From: Veillonella sp. CHU740
GTDB taxonomy: Bacteria; Bacillota; Negativicutes; Veillonellales; Veillonellaceae
Reading direction: 5' to 3'
Assembly (NCBI RefSeq): GCF_003992055.1
Contig: NZ_RQVD01000002.1
Location: 62,001 to 126,000 of the forward strand
DNA: 64,000 nt
Below, piece by piece: positions 53,566-62,408 of the stretch; positions within the stretch are counted from its first letter, which is position 1; each line of letters begins with the position of its first letter. Position numbers and translations under genes: made by a program. The notes under the pieces are model-generated. The model was not told the DNA's origin. It saw only the letters and a program-made list of their open reading frames with translations, and ran no database searches.

Positions 53566-54372
53566 TTATTCAGAATACTCATCTCCATAGGCCATATGAT
53601 TCACAGGTCCATTCCCAGTTCCCAATCCAGGGTTATGTAAGATAGCTAACCGAATATATTCTTTACCAATGGTAATGGCTTCTTCTAGGGATTTCCCTTT
53701 GGCAAGTTCTGCTGCTATAACAGCAGAGAATGTACAACCTGTACCATGGGTGTGTACTGTGTCATATTTAGGACTTGTCCAAGAGCGTCGCATGGACATA
53801 GTATCTTTTGTAAACAAGTAATCTGTAGCCTCCTCACCGATGTGACCACCTTTGATGATCACCGCTTGAGGGCCTAATTCTTGTAAAATGCGTATCCCTG
53901 CTGTATGCAAAGCTTCTACTGTATCAATTTTCATATCTGCCAATACCTCAGCTTCACTACGGTTCGGTGTAATCAAGGTCGCTTTCGGAATCAATTTGCT
54001 TTGTAAAGCTTTCACCGCCTCATCGGAAATCAATCGATCCCCACTGGTGGCAATCATCACAGGGTCTAACACATAGGGTACCTTAGGATCTATATATGTT
54101 CCTATGAGTTCCATCATTTCTGCTGTGGCTAACATACCCGTTTTCACTGCTTCTGGTATAATGTCTGTATACACCGATTGTAACTGTGCTTCAATCATGG
54201 ATACATCCATATGGGCAATTTGCGTTACACCTCTTGTGTTTTGTGCCACCACGGATGTAATGACAGCCATGCCATAGACGTGACGACTTTGAAAACTTTT
54301 CAAGTCCGCCATCACCCCTGCACCACCTGTTGGATCTGTTCCTGCAATCGTTAATGCTCTATGTAATTTCAT
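53566..54372 (-). CDS. thiD: Hydroxymethylpyrimidine (phosphate) kinase
   Basis: ThiD phosphorylates HMP and HMP-phosphate. The 268-residue protein has the ribokinase-like motifs AGTDPTGGAGVMADLKSF near the start, VLDPVMIATSGDRL and the anion-hole HGTGCTFSAVIAAELAKG. The ATG at 54370-54372 follows AAAGGAGATACCT; the longer frame would run through the terminator and into the riboswitch. The TPP riboswitch at 54451-54530 and its terminator at 54395-54425 precede it. Divergent cytX probably supplies HMP. Confidence 0.96.
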   Translation of the reverse strand: MKLHRALTIAGTDPTGGAGVMADLKSFQSRHVYGMAVITSVVAQNTRGVTQIAHMDVSMIEAQLQSVYTDIIPEAVKTGMLATAEMMELIGTYIDPKVPYVLDPVMIATSGDRLISDEAVKALQSKLIPKATLITPNRSEAEVLADMKIDTVEALHTAGIRILQELGPQAVIIKGGHIGEEATDYLFTKDTMSMRRSWTSPKYDTVHTHGTGCTFSAVIAAELAKGKSLEEAITIGKEYIRLAILHNPGLGTGNGPVNHMAYGDEYSE

Positions 54373-54394
54373 AGGTATCTCCTTTACTAGTAAC

Positions 54395-54425
54395 AAAAAA
54401 GAACCAATCCTTGGGACGGTTCTTG
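54395..54425 (-). terminator. Terminator of the thiD TPP riboswitch
   Basis: AAGAACC and GGTTCTT form the stem on the minus strand, followed by a six-T run, 20 bases before thiD. Confidence 0.88.
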
Positions 54426-54450
54426 TACAATTCCTAGTATTCGATGCCAT

Positions 54451-54530
54451 CCACTTTCCTACGCCAGCATTATCTGGTTCAGGTCTAGGGTTTTGACACT
54501 CATCAATCTCAGCATAAGCACCCCTAGTGG
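54451..54530 (-). promoter_or_regulatory. TPP riboswitch of thiD
   Basis: The minus strand shows the conserved THI box elements AGGGGTGCTTATGCTGAGA, ACCCTAGACCTGAACC and GATAATGCTGGCGTAGGA, closed by a CCACT/AGTGG helix at the ends. Thiamine pyrophosphate should stop transcription into thiD. Confidence 0.95.
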
Positions 54531-54546
54531 TTCTTATATTAATTTA

Positions 54547-54575
54547 GTTATAACATGAAATAGGATCCAATGCAA
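54547..54575 (-). promoter_or_regulatory. Promoter of thiD
   Basis: TTGCAT (54570-54575 on the complement) and TATAAC (54547-54552), 17 bases apart, lie 17 bases before the TPP aptamer. Confidence 0.6.
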
Positions 54576-54587
54576 TATAAATTCCTA

Positions 54588-54616
54588 TTGACGTAGTATC
54601 ATTCAATTCGTATAAT
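54588..54616 (+). promoter_or_regulatory. Promoter of cytX
   Basis: TTGACG at 54588-54593 and a perfect TATAAT at 54611-54616 are 17 bases apart, directly before the plus-strand TPP aptamer. Confidence 0.82.
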
Positions 54617-54620
54617 ACAT

Positions 54621-54712
54621 CTATAAGGGGTGCTCGCAAAAGCGGGCTGAGAGTCAGCTATGTGCTGTAACCCATAACCTGATTTGGATAATGCCAACGT
54701 AGGGATATATTA
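54621..54712 (+). promoter_or_regulatory. TPP riboswitch of cytX
   Basis: The plus strand has AAGGGGTGCTCGC, GCGGGCTGAGAGT, ACCCATAACCTGATTTGG and ATAATGCCAACGTAGGGA in order, the THI box blocks. The following terminator at 54811-54838 supplies the off state. Confidence 0.95.
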
Positions 54713-54810
54713 GTATATTTTTTATAGTACCTATACAAATACACAAGGACATATTACTATATGGATCCTTCTTGTACTACTAGGTCTCTTAAGAATATCT
54801 ATCATCTACA

Positions 54811-54838
54811 GGCTAATCATTTTGGATTAGTCTTTTTT
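54811..54838 (+). terminator. Terminator of the cytX TPP riboswitch
   Basis: GGCTAATC pairs with GATTAGTC (one G-T pair), followed by six T residues, about 28 bases before cytX. Confidence 0.85.
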
Positions 54839-54866
54839 GTTCCCACTGGCATGGATAGGAGTATTC

Positions 54867-56048
54867 ATGACTGATTCAAAACTTTCATCATCGCGGTTGT
54901 CCCTCATTTGGTTCGGCGCCGCTCTTTCCATTGCAGAAATTATGACAGGCACCTATTTTGCGCCTCTAGGATTTTCGGACGGACTATTAGCCATCATCAT
55001 CGGTCACGTCATCGGCTGTTTGTTATTATTTGGCGCTGGACTCATCGGCGCTCGTGAACACATGAGTTCTATGCAAACTGTATCCACTGTCTTTGGCAAT
55101 GGAGGCATGAAATTGTTTTCCATTTTAAACGTTCTACAACTGATCGGTTGGACCGGTATTATGATTTATGACGGTGCTCTTGGTGCCGTAGAGTTATGGA
55201 ATCTACCATTCACTGCCTGGACTGTCATTATAGGTGCTCTCATCATTGTATGGCTCTTTATCGGTATCCGTAACATGGGCTATATCAACAGTATCATGGG
55301 CTACGGCTTAGGTATCCTCTGTATCTATTTGTTGATTAGCTTATTACAAGAAAGTTCCATTCATAGCCAAGGAATCATCACTGATGAAATGACTTTCACA
55401 GCGGCCTTAGAATTATCCATTGCTATGCCATTATCTTGGCTACCACTAATCAGCGATTACACTCGATTATCCAAGAACCCTGTAGCAGGTACTGCGGCTA
55501 GTGCCATTGTGTATGGTGTAACTAGTTCTGTCATGTATGTGTTAGGCCTTGCTGCTGCACTCTATACAAATGAAAGCAACATTGCAAAGGTACTTCTTCA
55601 TGCTGGCTTAGGATTTGGTGGATTAATTATCATCGTATTCTCTACTGTCACAACTACTTTTATGGATGCCTTATCTGCTGGTATTTCCTCTGAAAGCTTG
55701 CAATCTAAATACTCTGGTCGTACCATCGGTATTATCGTTACCATCATCGGTACCATCGGTGCATCCGTTTATCCAATGGATAATATCATACCATTCTTAT
55801 ACACCATCGGATCTGTATTTGCTCCTATGATTGCTATTTTATTAACCCATTATTTCTTATTACGCCGTTGTCCACACCTTGACCATGGTCCAACACTATA
55901 CATCATTTGTTGGGCATCCGGCACTGTTATGTACCATCGTTTCCTCGATAGTAACCCATTCTTAGGAGCTAGCTTATCTACCATCGTAGGAACATCATTG
56001 GCAACCATTGTAACAGCCTATATCATTAGCAAATTGAGCAAAAGTTAA
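54867..56048 (+). CDS. cytX: CytX, putative hydroxymethylpyrimidine transporter (NCS1 family)
   Basis: CytX is a membrane carrier of the cytosine/purine permease family linked to thiamine genes and thought to import HMP. The 393-residue protein has about twelve predicted spans. Family traits include the start LSLIWFGAALSIAEIMTGTYFAPLGF, NMGYINSIMGYGLGIL and AMPLSWLPLISDYTRLSKNP. The ATG at 54867 lies 6 bases after ATAGGAG; the longer frame would use a TTG inside the riboswitch terminator. The TPP riboswitch in front and the divergent thiD support the role. The substrate is inferred from family and context, not from binding residues. Confidence 0.92.
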   Translation: MTDSKLSSSRLSLIWFGAALSIAEIMTGTYFAPLGFSDGLLAIIIGHVIGCLLLFGAGLIGAREHMSSMQTVSTVFGNGGMKLFSILNVLQLIGWTGIMIYDGALGAVELWNLPFTAWTVIIGALIIVWLFIGIRNMGYINSIMGYGLGILCIYLLISLLQESSIHSQGIITDEMTFTAALELSIAMPLSWLPLISDYTRLSKNPVAGTAASAIVYGVTSSVMYVLGLAAALYTNESNIAKVLLHAGLGFGGLIIIVFSTVTTTFMDALSAGISSESLQSKYSGRTIGIIVTIIGTIGASVYPMDNIIPFLYTIGSVFAPMIAILLTHYFLLRRCPHLDHGPTLYIICWASGTVMYHRFLDSNPFLGASLSTIVGTSLATIVTAYIISKLSKS

Positions 56049-56069
56049 TATTCCCCTTATTATTTTATA

Positions 56070-56116
56070 ACTACATTTAATTTACATTGTAAACTGAATG
56101 TAGTAAAATAAGAAAA
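56070..56116 (+). promoter_or_regulatory. Operator palindrome and promoter of the toxin-antitoxin operon
   Basis: ACTACATT and TTTACA are mirrored by TGTAAA and AATGTAGT, an interrupted palindrome at 56070-56104. TTTACA and TAAAAT, 17 bases apart, form a promoter within it. Autorepression by the antitoxin is the usual mode; here inferred. Confidence 0.75.
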
Positions 56117-56130
56117 AAGGAGGTAAGACT

Positions 56131-56403
56131 ATGGCTACAATTCCTACACAAATACGTATCGACGAACATGTAAAGAAAGAAGCTACTGAACTTTTTGGAT
56201 TACTCGGTTTAGATATGTCTAGTGCTGTAAATATGTTTTTAAACCAATGTATACTACGAGGTGGAATTCCATTTTCAATAGAAGTACCAAACTATTCCAC
56301 TAAAGTATTAGATGCTATGAATGAAGCTATACTTTTATCTAACAATCCTAATGTAATTGGTTATACTACCATAGAAGATCTAAAAGAAGCATTAGAGGCA
56401 TAA
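56131..56403 (+). CDS. dinJ: RelB/DinJ-family antitoxin
   Basis: This 90-residue antitoxin has the ribbon-helix-helix DNA-binding start IPTQIRIDEHVKKEATELFGLLGLDMSSAVNMFLNQCI (residues 4-41), which is the RelB/DinJ fold, then GGIPFSIEVPN and a C-terminal toxin-binding helix. AAAGGAGGTAAGACT precedes the ATG. It is followed by its toxin gene after 1 bp, so the two are coupled. The upstream palindrome at 56070-56104 is the probable operator. Symbols are family names and specific partnership is inferred from adjacency. Confidence 0.93.
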   Translation: MATIPTQIRIDEHVKKEATELFGLLGLDMSSAVNMFLNQCILRGGIPFSIEVPNYSTKVLDAMNEAILLSNNPNVIGYTTIEDLKEALEA

Positions 56404-56404
56404 T

Positions 56405-56683
56405 ATGTTTACAATTAAGTTTACTACTGCATACAAGAAAAGTTATAAACTTATGAAAAAAAGAGGTCTAAATCTTTCCCTCTTAGATTCAGTGGTGTAC
56501 ATGCTTGCAAATGGAGATACACTTCCAGAAAAATATCATGATCACGCCCTCAAAGGTAAGTTCAAAGGTTTTAGAGAATGTCATATTCAACCAGATTGGC
56601 TATTAATTTATATGTTAGAAGATGATATCTTAACTCTTACATTAGTAGATACTGGTACCCATACCGATTTATTAAATATTTAA
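56405..56683 (+). CDS. yafQ: YafQ-family mRNA interferase toxin
   Basis: The 92-residue toxin of the RelE/YafQ family cleaves mRNA on the ribosome. Residues that match the YafQ active site are H47 in DHALKG, H60 and D64 in ECHIQPDW, W65 and H86 in TGTHTDLL. All appear intact, so the toxin should be active. It starts 1 bp after the antitoxin stop. The gene ends before a bidirectional terminator at 56750-56779. Such pairs are mobile and often strain-specific. Confidence 0.93.
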   Translation: MFTIKFTTAYKKSYKLMKKRGLNLSLLDSVVYMLANGDTLPEKYHDHALKGKFKGFRECHIQPDWLLIYMLEDDILTLTLVDTGTHTDLLNI

Positions 56684-56749
56684 TACTTTATTATACATTA
56701 CTTTTAGAAACTACATTTTATCATAGAACTATTTTAGTATCTTATAATA

Positions 56750-56779
56750 ACAAAACGCGGTCACATGACCGCGTTTTTA
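56750..56779. terminator. Bidirectional terminator
   Basis: AAAACGCGGTCA pairs with TGACCGCGTTTT over a CA loop, with T and A tails on both sides. It serves yafQ and the convergent recO. Confidence 0.9.
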
Positions 56780-56783
56780 TTAA

Positions 56784-57476
56784 TTATATCATCGTCTCTA
56801 AAAACTCAATGCTATGCAATGTATATCCTAGTTGATATGTCAAAAGTTTCCGTAATAGAATTTCTAATTGATCCCATTGATTCGCAGTAAGACGTAAAGG
56901 CCTTGTAGGAATCCAATCATAGTTCAAAAGCATTGTTATACCTTGTTGTAACTCTTGTTTCACTACATATTGACAGGTTTCATAGAGTTCATCACATAAG
57001 CTTACTATGGTCTCTGGATCTTGAAAATGTGACCCTTGAGGCACGAATCCAGCAATGCTTAACATATGCCAACCTAATACAATAGATCCTAATCGTACTG
57101 GTTTATCTTGTATGGCTTGTAAAAATCGGCTCATATTTGTATATACACTGCGGTCTAATTTACCTTTTTCAAACAAAGCACTTACTAGTTCACCGCTAAA
57201 GGTAGCATAGGAAATATCTTCTAAACTTTCATAATCACGTGTAGAAATCCCATCTATCTGGATAATATCGTACATGTCTCCGTTAGGAGCTACGGTCAAA
57301 TATAAACGGCTTAAAGGTTGCAAATACGCTCCTTCTTTATAGTTAGCTTTACGTTTATGAGGCACAGAGCAAAGTATAATGCCTTCTAACTTCGTGAGGA
57401 ATGCATAAATACTATAGTATTTTCGTTTTTTACGCCACAGTACGATGGCTTCGCTGGTAAATGTATTTGCTTTCAT
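56784..57476 (-). CDS. recO: DNA repair protein RecO, zinc-less
   Basis: RecO helps RecR load RecA on single-strand gaps. The 230-residue protein has the OB-fold start (TSEAIVLWRKKRKYYSIYAFLTKLEG) and a helical remainder. The usual RecO zinc cysteines of many Firmicutes are absent: only two cysteines follow in the C-terminal half, CDELYETC, and these are not a CxxC pair. RecO without zinc is known, for example in E. coli. GAGGTATTGTAG precedes the ATG. The order phoH-ybeY-era-recO in the region supports the call even though identity is low. Confidence 0.82.
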   Translation of the reverse strand: MKANTFTSEAIVLWRKKRKYYSIYAFLTKLEGIILCSVPHKRKANYKEGAYLQPLSRLYLTVAPNGDMYDIIQIDGISTRDYESLEDISYATFSGELVSALFEKGKLDRSVYTNMSRFLQAIQDKPVRLGSIVLGWHMLSIAGFVPQGSHFQDPETIVSLCDELYETCQYVVKQELQQGITMLLNYDWIPTRPLRLTANQWDQLEILLRKLLTYQLGYTLHSIEFLETMI

Positions 57477-57626
57477 CTACAATACCTCACACTTAACAGT
57501 ATATTACTACTAATTCAGCAATACATGTATTATCCTTGTATATACTCTTGATATTCTTCTACATATACATACTCTATATAGTCTACACAAACATAAAATC
57601 CGCATGATTCTTGCATACAGTATCTA

Positions 57627-58961
57627 TTAATTTGATTCGTCATCTATATTTTCTTCAACAGGCACTGGCACGGCATATACACGTTCGATACGATATCCCT
57701 GCATTTCTGTGACTGTGAAAGTATATCCATCTACGGTGATCACATCACCAACGGCTGGAGTTCGTTCTAACATACCAAATATAACACCACCAATAGTATC
57801 TTCGTCCACATCACCGAAGGAAATATCTAATAGATCTTCCACTTCATCAACTAATACTTTTCCGGCAAAATTGTAAGTACCGTTGGAATTTTCCACAATA
57901 GCCGGTAGATCACGTTCATGCTCATCTTGAATATCTCCAACCAGTTCTTCTAGGATATCTTCTAAACCTACTAAGCCTACCATACCACCGTATTCATCCA
58001 CCACAATAGCTTGATAAATACGACGTGTCCGCATGTGTTGTAATAGAACAGATAACTTCATCACTTCTGGAATGATAAGAATATTACGACGTATGGAACG
58101 TAAATCTTTACTTGCTTCTTCACGACGTTCCATTAAGTCCTTAATATGGACAAGACCGATAATATGATCTTTGTCTTCTAAACACAATGGATATCTCGTA
58201 TGGCTTGTAGAGGATACGATATGCATGGTCTCTTCAAAACTATCTTGGGTGTATACACATACCACATCTTGCCGAGGAATCATAACTTCTTTTGCAATGC
58301 GGTCAACAAAGTCAAATACATTGTCGATGAGCTCACCTTCTACATGGTCAATTTCACCTTGTTGATGGCTACGGCTCACCAACGCACGGATTTCTTCTTC
58401 TGTATGAACAAGGTCAATTTCTGTACGATACGGAGCTTTGAAAGTTTTTAATATAGTATTTCCAATCCACTCTGCTAAATATACAAAGGGTAATACTATT
58501 TTCCCAACCATACGAACGATAGTTACACTGAAGCCTACATAACGTTCTGGAAAGGATAGCGCTAACCCTTTCGGAATAATTTCACCGAATATGAGCACTA
58601 TTACCGCAAATAATGCTAATACAATCCACTCTACTACAATCGCATAGGTTGTATCATAAAATCCTAGCTGTTGCAGTATAACATCTGTACTAACTTCTAA
58701 ATATCGCCCCACATACACAGCTAAGACGATAATAAAAAACAAAATAAAGAATGTAGACGTATTCATAAACCGTTCAGGTCGTTGATATAACTCTCGTAAT
58801 TCTTCTTTTTTTCCATCGCTCAATGTATCCATATCTTCTAAATGTTCTTCGCGAAGACGAGCAAAAGAAAACTTACTAATCACAAATACACTAATAATTA
58901 AAATACAAAAGATGGCAAATAGAATCATGCCACCCGTGACGGGGGTATCGATATAAATCAT
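57627..58961 (-). CDS. CorC/HlyC-family membrane protein with CNNM (DUF21), CBS and CorC domains
   Basis: The 444 residues contain a DUF21/CNNM membrane domain (about 1-180, three or four spans), two CBS domains (about 200-335, including MIPRQDVVCVYTQDSFEE and MRTRRIYQAIVVDEYGGMVGLVG) and a C-terminal CorC/HlyC domain (about 345-430). Members are Mg2+/Co2+ efflux or ion-homeostasis proteins; the old name hemolysin is not supported by function. AGGAAAGGA lies before the ATG. It is downstream of era after 136 bp. Confidence 0.9.
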   Translation of the reverse strand: MIYIDTPVTGGMILFAIFCILIISVFVISKFSFARLREEHLEDMDTLSDGKKEELRELYQRPERFMNTSTFFILFFIIVLAVYVGRYLEVSTDVILQQLGFYDTTYAIVVEWIVLALFAVIVLIFGEIIPKGLALSFPERYVGFSVTIVRMVGKIVLPFVYLAEWIGNTILKTFKAPYRTEIDLVHTEEEIRALVSRSHQQGEIDHVEGELIDNVFDFVDRIAKEVMIPRQDVVCVYTQDSFEETMHIVSSTSHTRYPLCLEDKDHIIGLVHIKDLMERREEASKDLRSIRRNILIIPEVMKLSVLLQHMRTRRIYQAIVVDEYGGMVGLVGLEDILEELVGDIQDEHERDLPAIVENSNGTYNFAGKVLVDEVEDLLDISFGDVDEDTIGGVIFGMLERTPAVGDVITVDGYTFTVTEMQGYRIERVYAVPVPVEENIDDESN

Positions 58962-59097
58962 TCCTTTCCTATTAATAACTTGTATACCTATACATGTATC
59001 TTATATTGTTGACAACTTCTTAGGACCGAGATAGACCCTGTATTCAAATACCCTATACTGGATATAACATGATGAGTAATATTATATACCTTACTAT

Positions 59098-59997
59098 TTA
59101 ATTACGATATCCTAATTCCGACAACATACCAGATTTATTGCGCCAATCTTTTTTCACTTTTACCCATAAATCTAGGAATACTTTTGTAGCCAATAAACGC
59201 TCTACATCACCACGAGCTTGGCGGCCAATAGTTTTTAACATAGCTCCTTGTTTACCAATGATGATACCTTTTTGGGAATCTCGTTCTACGTAAATAGTAG
59301 CTCGTACATAGGTCGTGCCATCGTCTCTCGTTTTCATTTCATCTACATCGACAGCGATAGCATGGGGAATTTCATCATGAGTCTGTAACAGGATTTTTTC
59401 ACGCACAATATCAGAGATAATCAAACGTTCGGGTTGATCTGTAATCATATCATCTGGGAAGTATTTCGGACCTTCTGGTAAATGTTTTTCTAGTAAGTTT
59501 ACCACTTCTTCAATATTGTCTTTTTCTTTTGCAGAAATCGGCACAACCGCCTCAAAAGGATAGCTATTTTCATAGGATACAATAGCCTCCAACAAGTCTT
59601 GTTTTTCCATCGTATCAATTTTGTTCACAATGAGGAACACTGGTACATTCACCTTACGCAATTGCTCAATGACGAAGTTATCTCCAGGGCCACGTTTTTC
59701 ATTCGCTGCTACCACAAATAATACAGCTTCTACTTCACGCAAAGAATCTACCGCTTGGTCTACCATGAATTCACCTAATTTATGTTTTGGCTTATGTATG
59801 CCCGGTGTATCCATGAATACGATTTGTTTCTTTTCATCTGTATAAACACAAACAATACGGTTCCGTGTTGTTTGCGCTTTATCAGATACGATGACAATTT
59901 TATCATCAATCAATGCATTTATTAATGTAGACTTTCCTACATTTGGTCGTCCTACAACGGCTACAAAGCCTGATTTAAATCCTTTTCCACTATTCAT
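59098..59997 (-). CDS. era: GTPase Era
   Basis: Era is a small GTPase that acts in maturation of the 30S subunit and binds the 3' end of 16S rRNA. The 299-residue protein has the P-loop GRPNVGKST at 16-24, DTPG (G3), NKID (G4), and a C-terminal KH domain with VERDSQKGIIIGKQGAMLKTIG. The ATG at 59995-59997 overlaps the stop region of ybeY; the longer frame is less likely. ybeY-era is a conserved pair. Confidence 0.96.
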   Translation of the reverse strand: MNSGKGFKSGFVAVVGRPNVGKSTLINALIDDKIVIVSDKAQTTRNRIVCVYTDEKKQIVFMDTPGIHKPKHKLGEFMVDQAVDSLREVEAVLFVVAANEKRGPGDNFVIEQLRKVNVPVFLIVNKIDTMEKQDLLEAIVSYENSYPFEAVVPISAKEKDNIEEVVNLLEKHLPEGPKYFPDDMITDQPERLIISDIVREKILLQTHDEIPHAIAVDVDEMKTRDDGTTYVRATIYVERDSQKGIIIGKQGAMLKTIGRQARGDVERLLATKVFLDLWVKVKKDWRNKSGMLSELGYRN

Positions 59998-60466
59998 TAT
60001 ATGGCATATCCTCTCGTACATAACCTAAATTACCAAGTACAAACTCTTCTTCTGTGCGCATTTCTTTTTTATCTTCATCTGTCATATGGTCATACCCTAA
60101 AATGTGTAAGCAGCTATGAACAGTTAAATAGGCAAGTTCACGAATAAAATCATGATTATACTCTTTCGCTTGCTCTGCCGCTCGCTCTAGGGAAATGACA
60201 ATATCCCCTAATAACTGTCCTTCTTCCTCGATAGAAGCTTCATCTCCTTCATTGAGGGCAAACGATAACACATCTGTAGGCATATCTTTACCACGGTATT
60301 CACGATTTAATTCCTGAATTTTTCCGTTGTTACAGAGGAGCACACTATATTCATCTTCCTCGTGTAATCCATACACACGAGCCACTTCATTACAGCACCG
60401 TTGAATGACTTCCTCATAAGTGCTATTCTGTTCGATTCCCTCATCATAGGAAATACTTACAATCAT
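59990..60466 (-). CDS. ybeY: Endoribonuclease YbeY
   Basis: YbeY takes part in 16S rRNA 3' processing and ribosome quality control. The 158-residue protein has the metal site H117, H121 and H127 in VHSCLHILGYDHMTDED, plus MPTDVLSFAL and the LGDIVISLERA segment. AAAGGGAAACAAGA precedes the ATG, which overlaps the phoH stop as ATGA. It forms a coupled unit phoH-ybeY-era. Confidence 0.95.
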   Translation of the reverse strand: MIVSISYDEGIEQNSTYEEVIQRCCNEVARVYGLHEEDEYSVLLCNNGKIQELNREYRGKDMPTDVLSFALNEGDEASIEEEGQLLGDIVISLERAAEQAKEYNHDFIRELAYLTVHSCLHILGYDHMTDEDKKEMRTEEEFVLGNLGYVREDMPYNE

Positions 60467-61434
60467 TCTTGTTTCCCTTTCTCTGAAAGTTGATATTCTT
60501 CATAGGCTTTCACAATGCGCCCTACCAAATCATGACGTACTACATCTTGGTCTGAGAAATAAATAGACCGAATCCCCTTGATTCGTTGCAATACTTGCTC
60601 TGCTTCAATTAAACCAGATGTTATCTTCGGTGGCAAGTCGATTTGCGTAGGATCCCCATTGACCACCATTTTCGATTGATAACCCAATCGTGTTAAAAAC
60701 ATCTTCATCTGTTCTGGCGTCGTATTCTGCCCTTCATCAAGAATAACAAAGGAACGTTCCAAGGTGCGACCACGCATGTAAGCCAATGGTGCTACCTCGA
60801 TAGTCCCTTGTAAGAGCATCTTCTGCACTCGTTCTACACCGAACATATCATGTAAAGCATCATAGAGAGGACGTAAATAAGGATCTACTTTTTCTTGCAA
60901 ATCTCCTGGTAAATAACCCAGCTTTTCCCCTGCCTCTACGGCAGGTCTCGTCAAAATAATACGATCCACTTCACGATTTTTCAAGTAAAATGCTGCCAGT
61001 GCAACAGCTAAATAGGTTTTTCCTGTTCCCGCAGGACCAATGCCAAAGGTGATCGTATTGCGACGGATACTATCTACATATTGTTTTTGGCCCACTGTTT
61101 TAGGAATAATAGGATTCCCCTTCACAGTCACATTGATAGTATCTTCATATAGCTGAAAAAGTGATTCTTTTTCGCCTTTCAAGATCATCGTGGTAGCTGT
61201 TCGCACATGATGATCGATGATTTTAATATGATTTTTAAACAAGTATAACAGTACATCTAACACTTCCATTGCTACTTGTACAGATTCCTCTGAACCTGTT
61301 ATATCCACAATAGTATCTCGATGTAATATATCTACTGTTACTAGTTCTTCTAATACTTTCATGTGAGATCCTTGAGGTCCCACGATAGGTCCTACCATGT
61401 CATAAGTAGGTATGGTAAATCTCTGATTAGCCAT
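60463..61434 (-). CDS. PhoH-family ATPase (PhoL type)
   Basis: This 323-residue protein has an N-terminal KH-like segment (VGPQGSHMKVLEELV) and a P-loop core (GIGPAGTGKTYLAVALAAFYL), followed by ILTRPAVEAGEKLGYLPGDL and VILDEGQN. It is the PhoL/YbeZ kind that partners YbeY in rRNA processing. The ATG at 61432-61434 follows AAGGGAGCAT; the longer frame extends into the preceding gene. It lies 10 bp after the radical-SAM gene and overlaps ybeY by 4 bp. Confidence 0.94.
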   Translation of the reverse strand: MANQRFTIPTYDMVGPIVGPQGSHMKVLEELVTVDILHRDTIVDITGSEESVQVAMEVLDVLLYLFKNHIKIIDHHVRTATTMILKGEKESLFQLYEDTINVTVKGNPIIPKTVGQKQYVDSIRRNTITFGIGPAGTGKTYLAVALAAFYLKNREVDRIILTRPAVEAGEKLGYLPGDLQEKVDPYLRPLYDALHDMFGVERVQKMLLQGTIEVAPLAYMRGRTLERSFVILDEGQNTTPEQMKMFLTRLGYQSKMVVNGDPTQIDLPPKITSGLIEAEQVLQRIKGIRSIYFSDQDVVRHDLVGRIVKAYEEYQLSEKGKQE

Positions 61435-61444
61435 ATGCTCCCTT

Positions 61445-62407
61445 TCACAGAAATTTTTGAACCGCAGCGCCATGTAAATAATCATAACCGCTGCCTTGAG
61501 AAATATCTTCGTCTTCCATAATTTGATCAATCAAATCTTGTACGCGCCACCAGCCCATAGACCAATTGGTAAAAATCGTATTTTCCTCTGGCGCACGTCC
61601 CACCAGTCGTTGTAACACGATTTTAGGATCTAGGTAGCGTAAAAATTCTACCACTCGTCGAGCGTATTCTTCTGCACTGATTAAGGTAAATTCACCAGCC
61701 TCATAATCACGTGCCATTTTCGTATTCTTTACTAAGTATAATGCATGAAGCTTCACTTGGTCTACCTGTAATGCAGATAAAGTTTTCGCTCCTTCAATAA
61801 CATCGTCCATGGTGTCCCATGGAAGGTTCAGTATCATATGAGCACACACTTCAAATCCATAACGCTTGATGCGCAATACTGCATCGATAAACTCCGCCAT
61901 CGTATGTCCTCGGTTTACTTTTTGTAATGTATGATAGTTCACCGATTGTAAGCCTAATTCTACATAGATATCAATACCATATTTGTTTTGTATATCTTTT
62001 AAAATATCTAAATAGGCATCATGTACACAGTCCGGACGTGTGGCAATGGCAATGCCTACTACATGTTCTAAACACGCTTCTTCCACATACTGGCGGAACT
62101 TCTCTAGTGGTAAATAGGTATTACTAAAATTCTGAAAGTACGGTATATATTTATAGGCTTTATACTTTTTCGCAATATGCACCACGGTTTCATCAATTTG
62201 CTGTTTCACCGTCATAGAGGCTGGTCGATTTTCATAGCCTGCTCCAATTTCACCACAGAAAGTACATCCACCTACACCTGCTGATCCATCGCGATTAGGG
62301 CACGTCAACGGCAGTGCCACTGGAATTTTATAAGCCTTTTCCCCATATCGCTCTTTGTAAAAAGCAGATATCATACGATACCGCTTTGGCTTTGTGGTAT
62401 CACTCAT
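61445..62407 (-). CDS. YhcC/TIGR01212-family radical SAM protein
   Basis: The 320-residue protein is a radical SAM enzyme with a Cys-rich segment, CPNRDGSAGVGGCTFCGE, near residue 33, which provides the 4Fe-4S ligands. It continues with the family pieces YFQNFSNTY, ATRPDCV, VYVELGLQS and HMILNLPWDT. Its reaction is not known. GAGGAGGTGTGAT precedes the ATG. It follows the larger radical-SAM gene by 1 bp and precedes phoH by 10 bp, so all are likely one transcript. Confidence 0.92.
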   Translation of the reverse strand: MSDTTKPKRYRMISAFYKERYGEKAYKIPVALPLTCPNRDGSAGVGGCTFCGEIGAGYENRPASMTVKQQIDETVVHIAKKYKAYKYIPYFQNFSNTYLPLEKFRQYVEEACLEHVVGIAIATRPDCVHDAYLDILKDIQNKYGIDIYVELGLQSVNYHTLQKVNRGHTMAEFIDAVLRIKRYGFEVCAHMILNLPWDTMDDVIEGAKTLSALQVDQVKLHALYLVKNTKMARDYEAGEFTLISAEEYARRVVEFLRYLDPKIVLQRLVGRAPEENTIFTNWSMGWWRVQDLIDQIMEDEDISQGSGYDYLHGAAVQKFL

Positions 62408-62408
62408 A

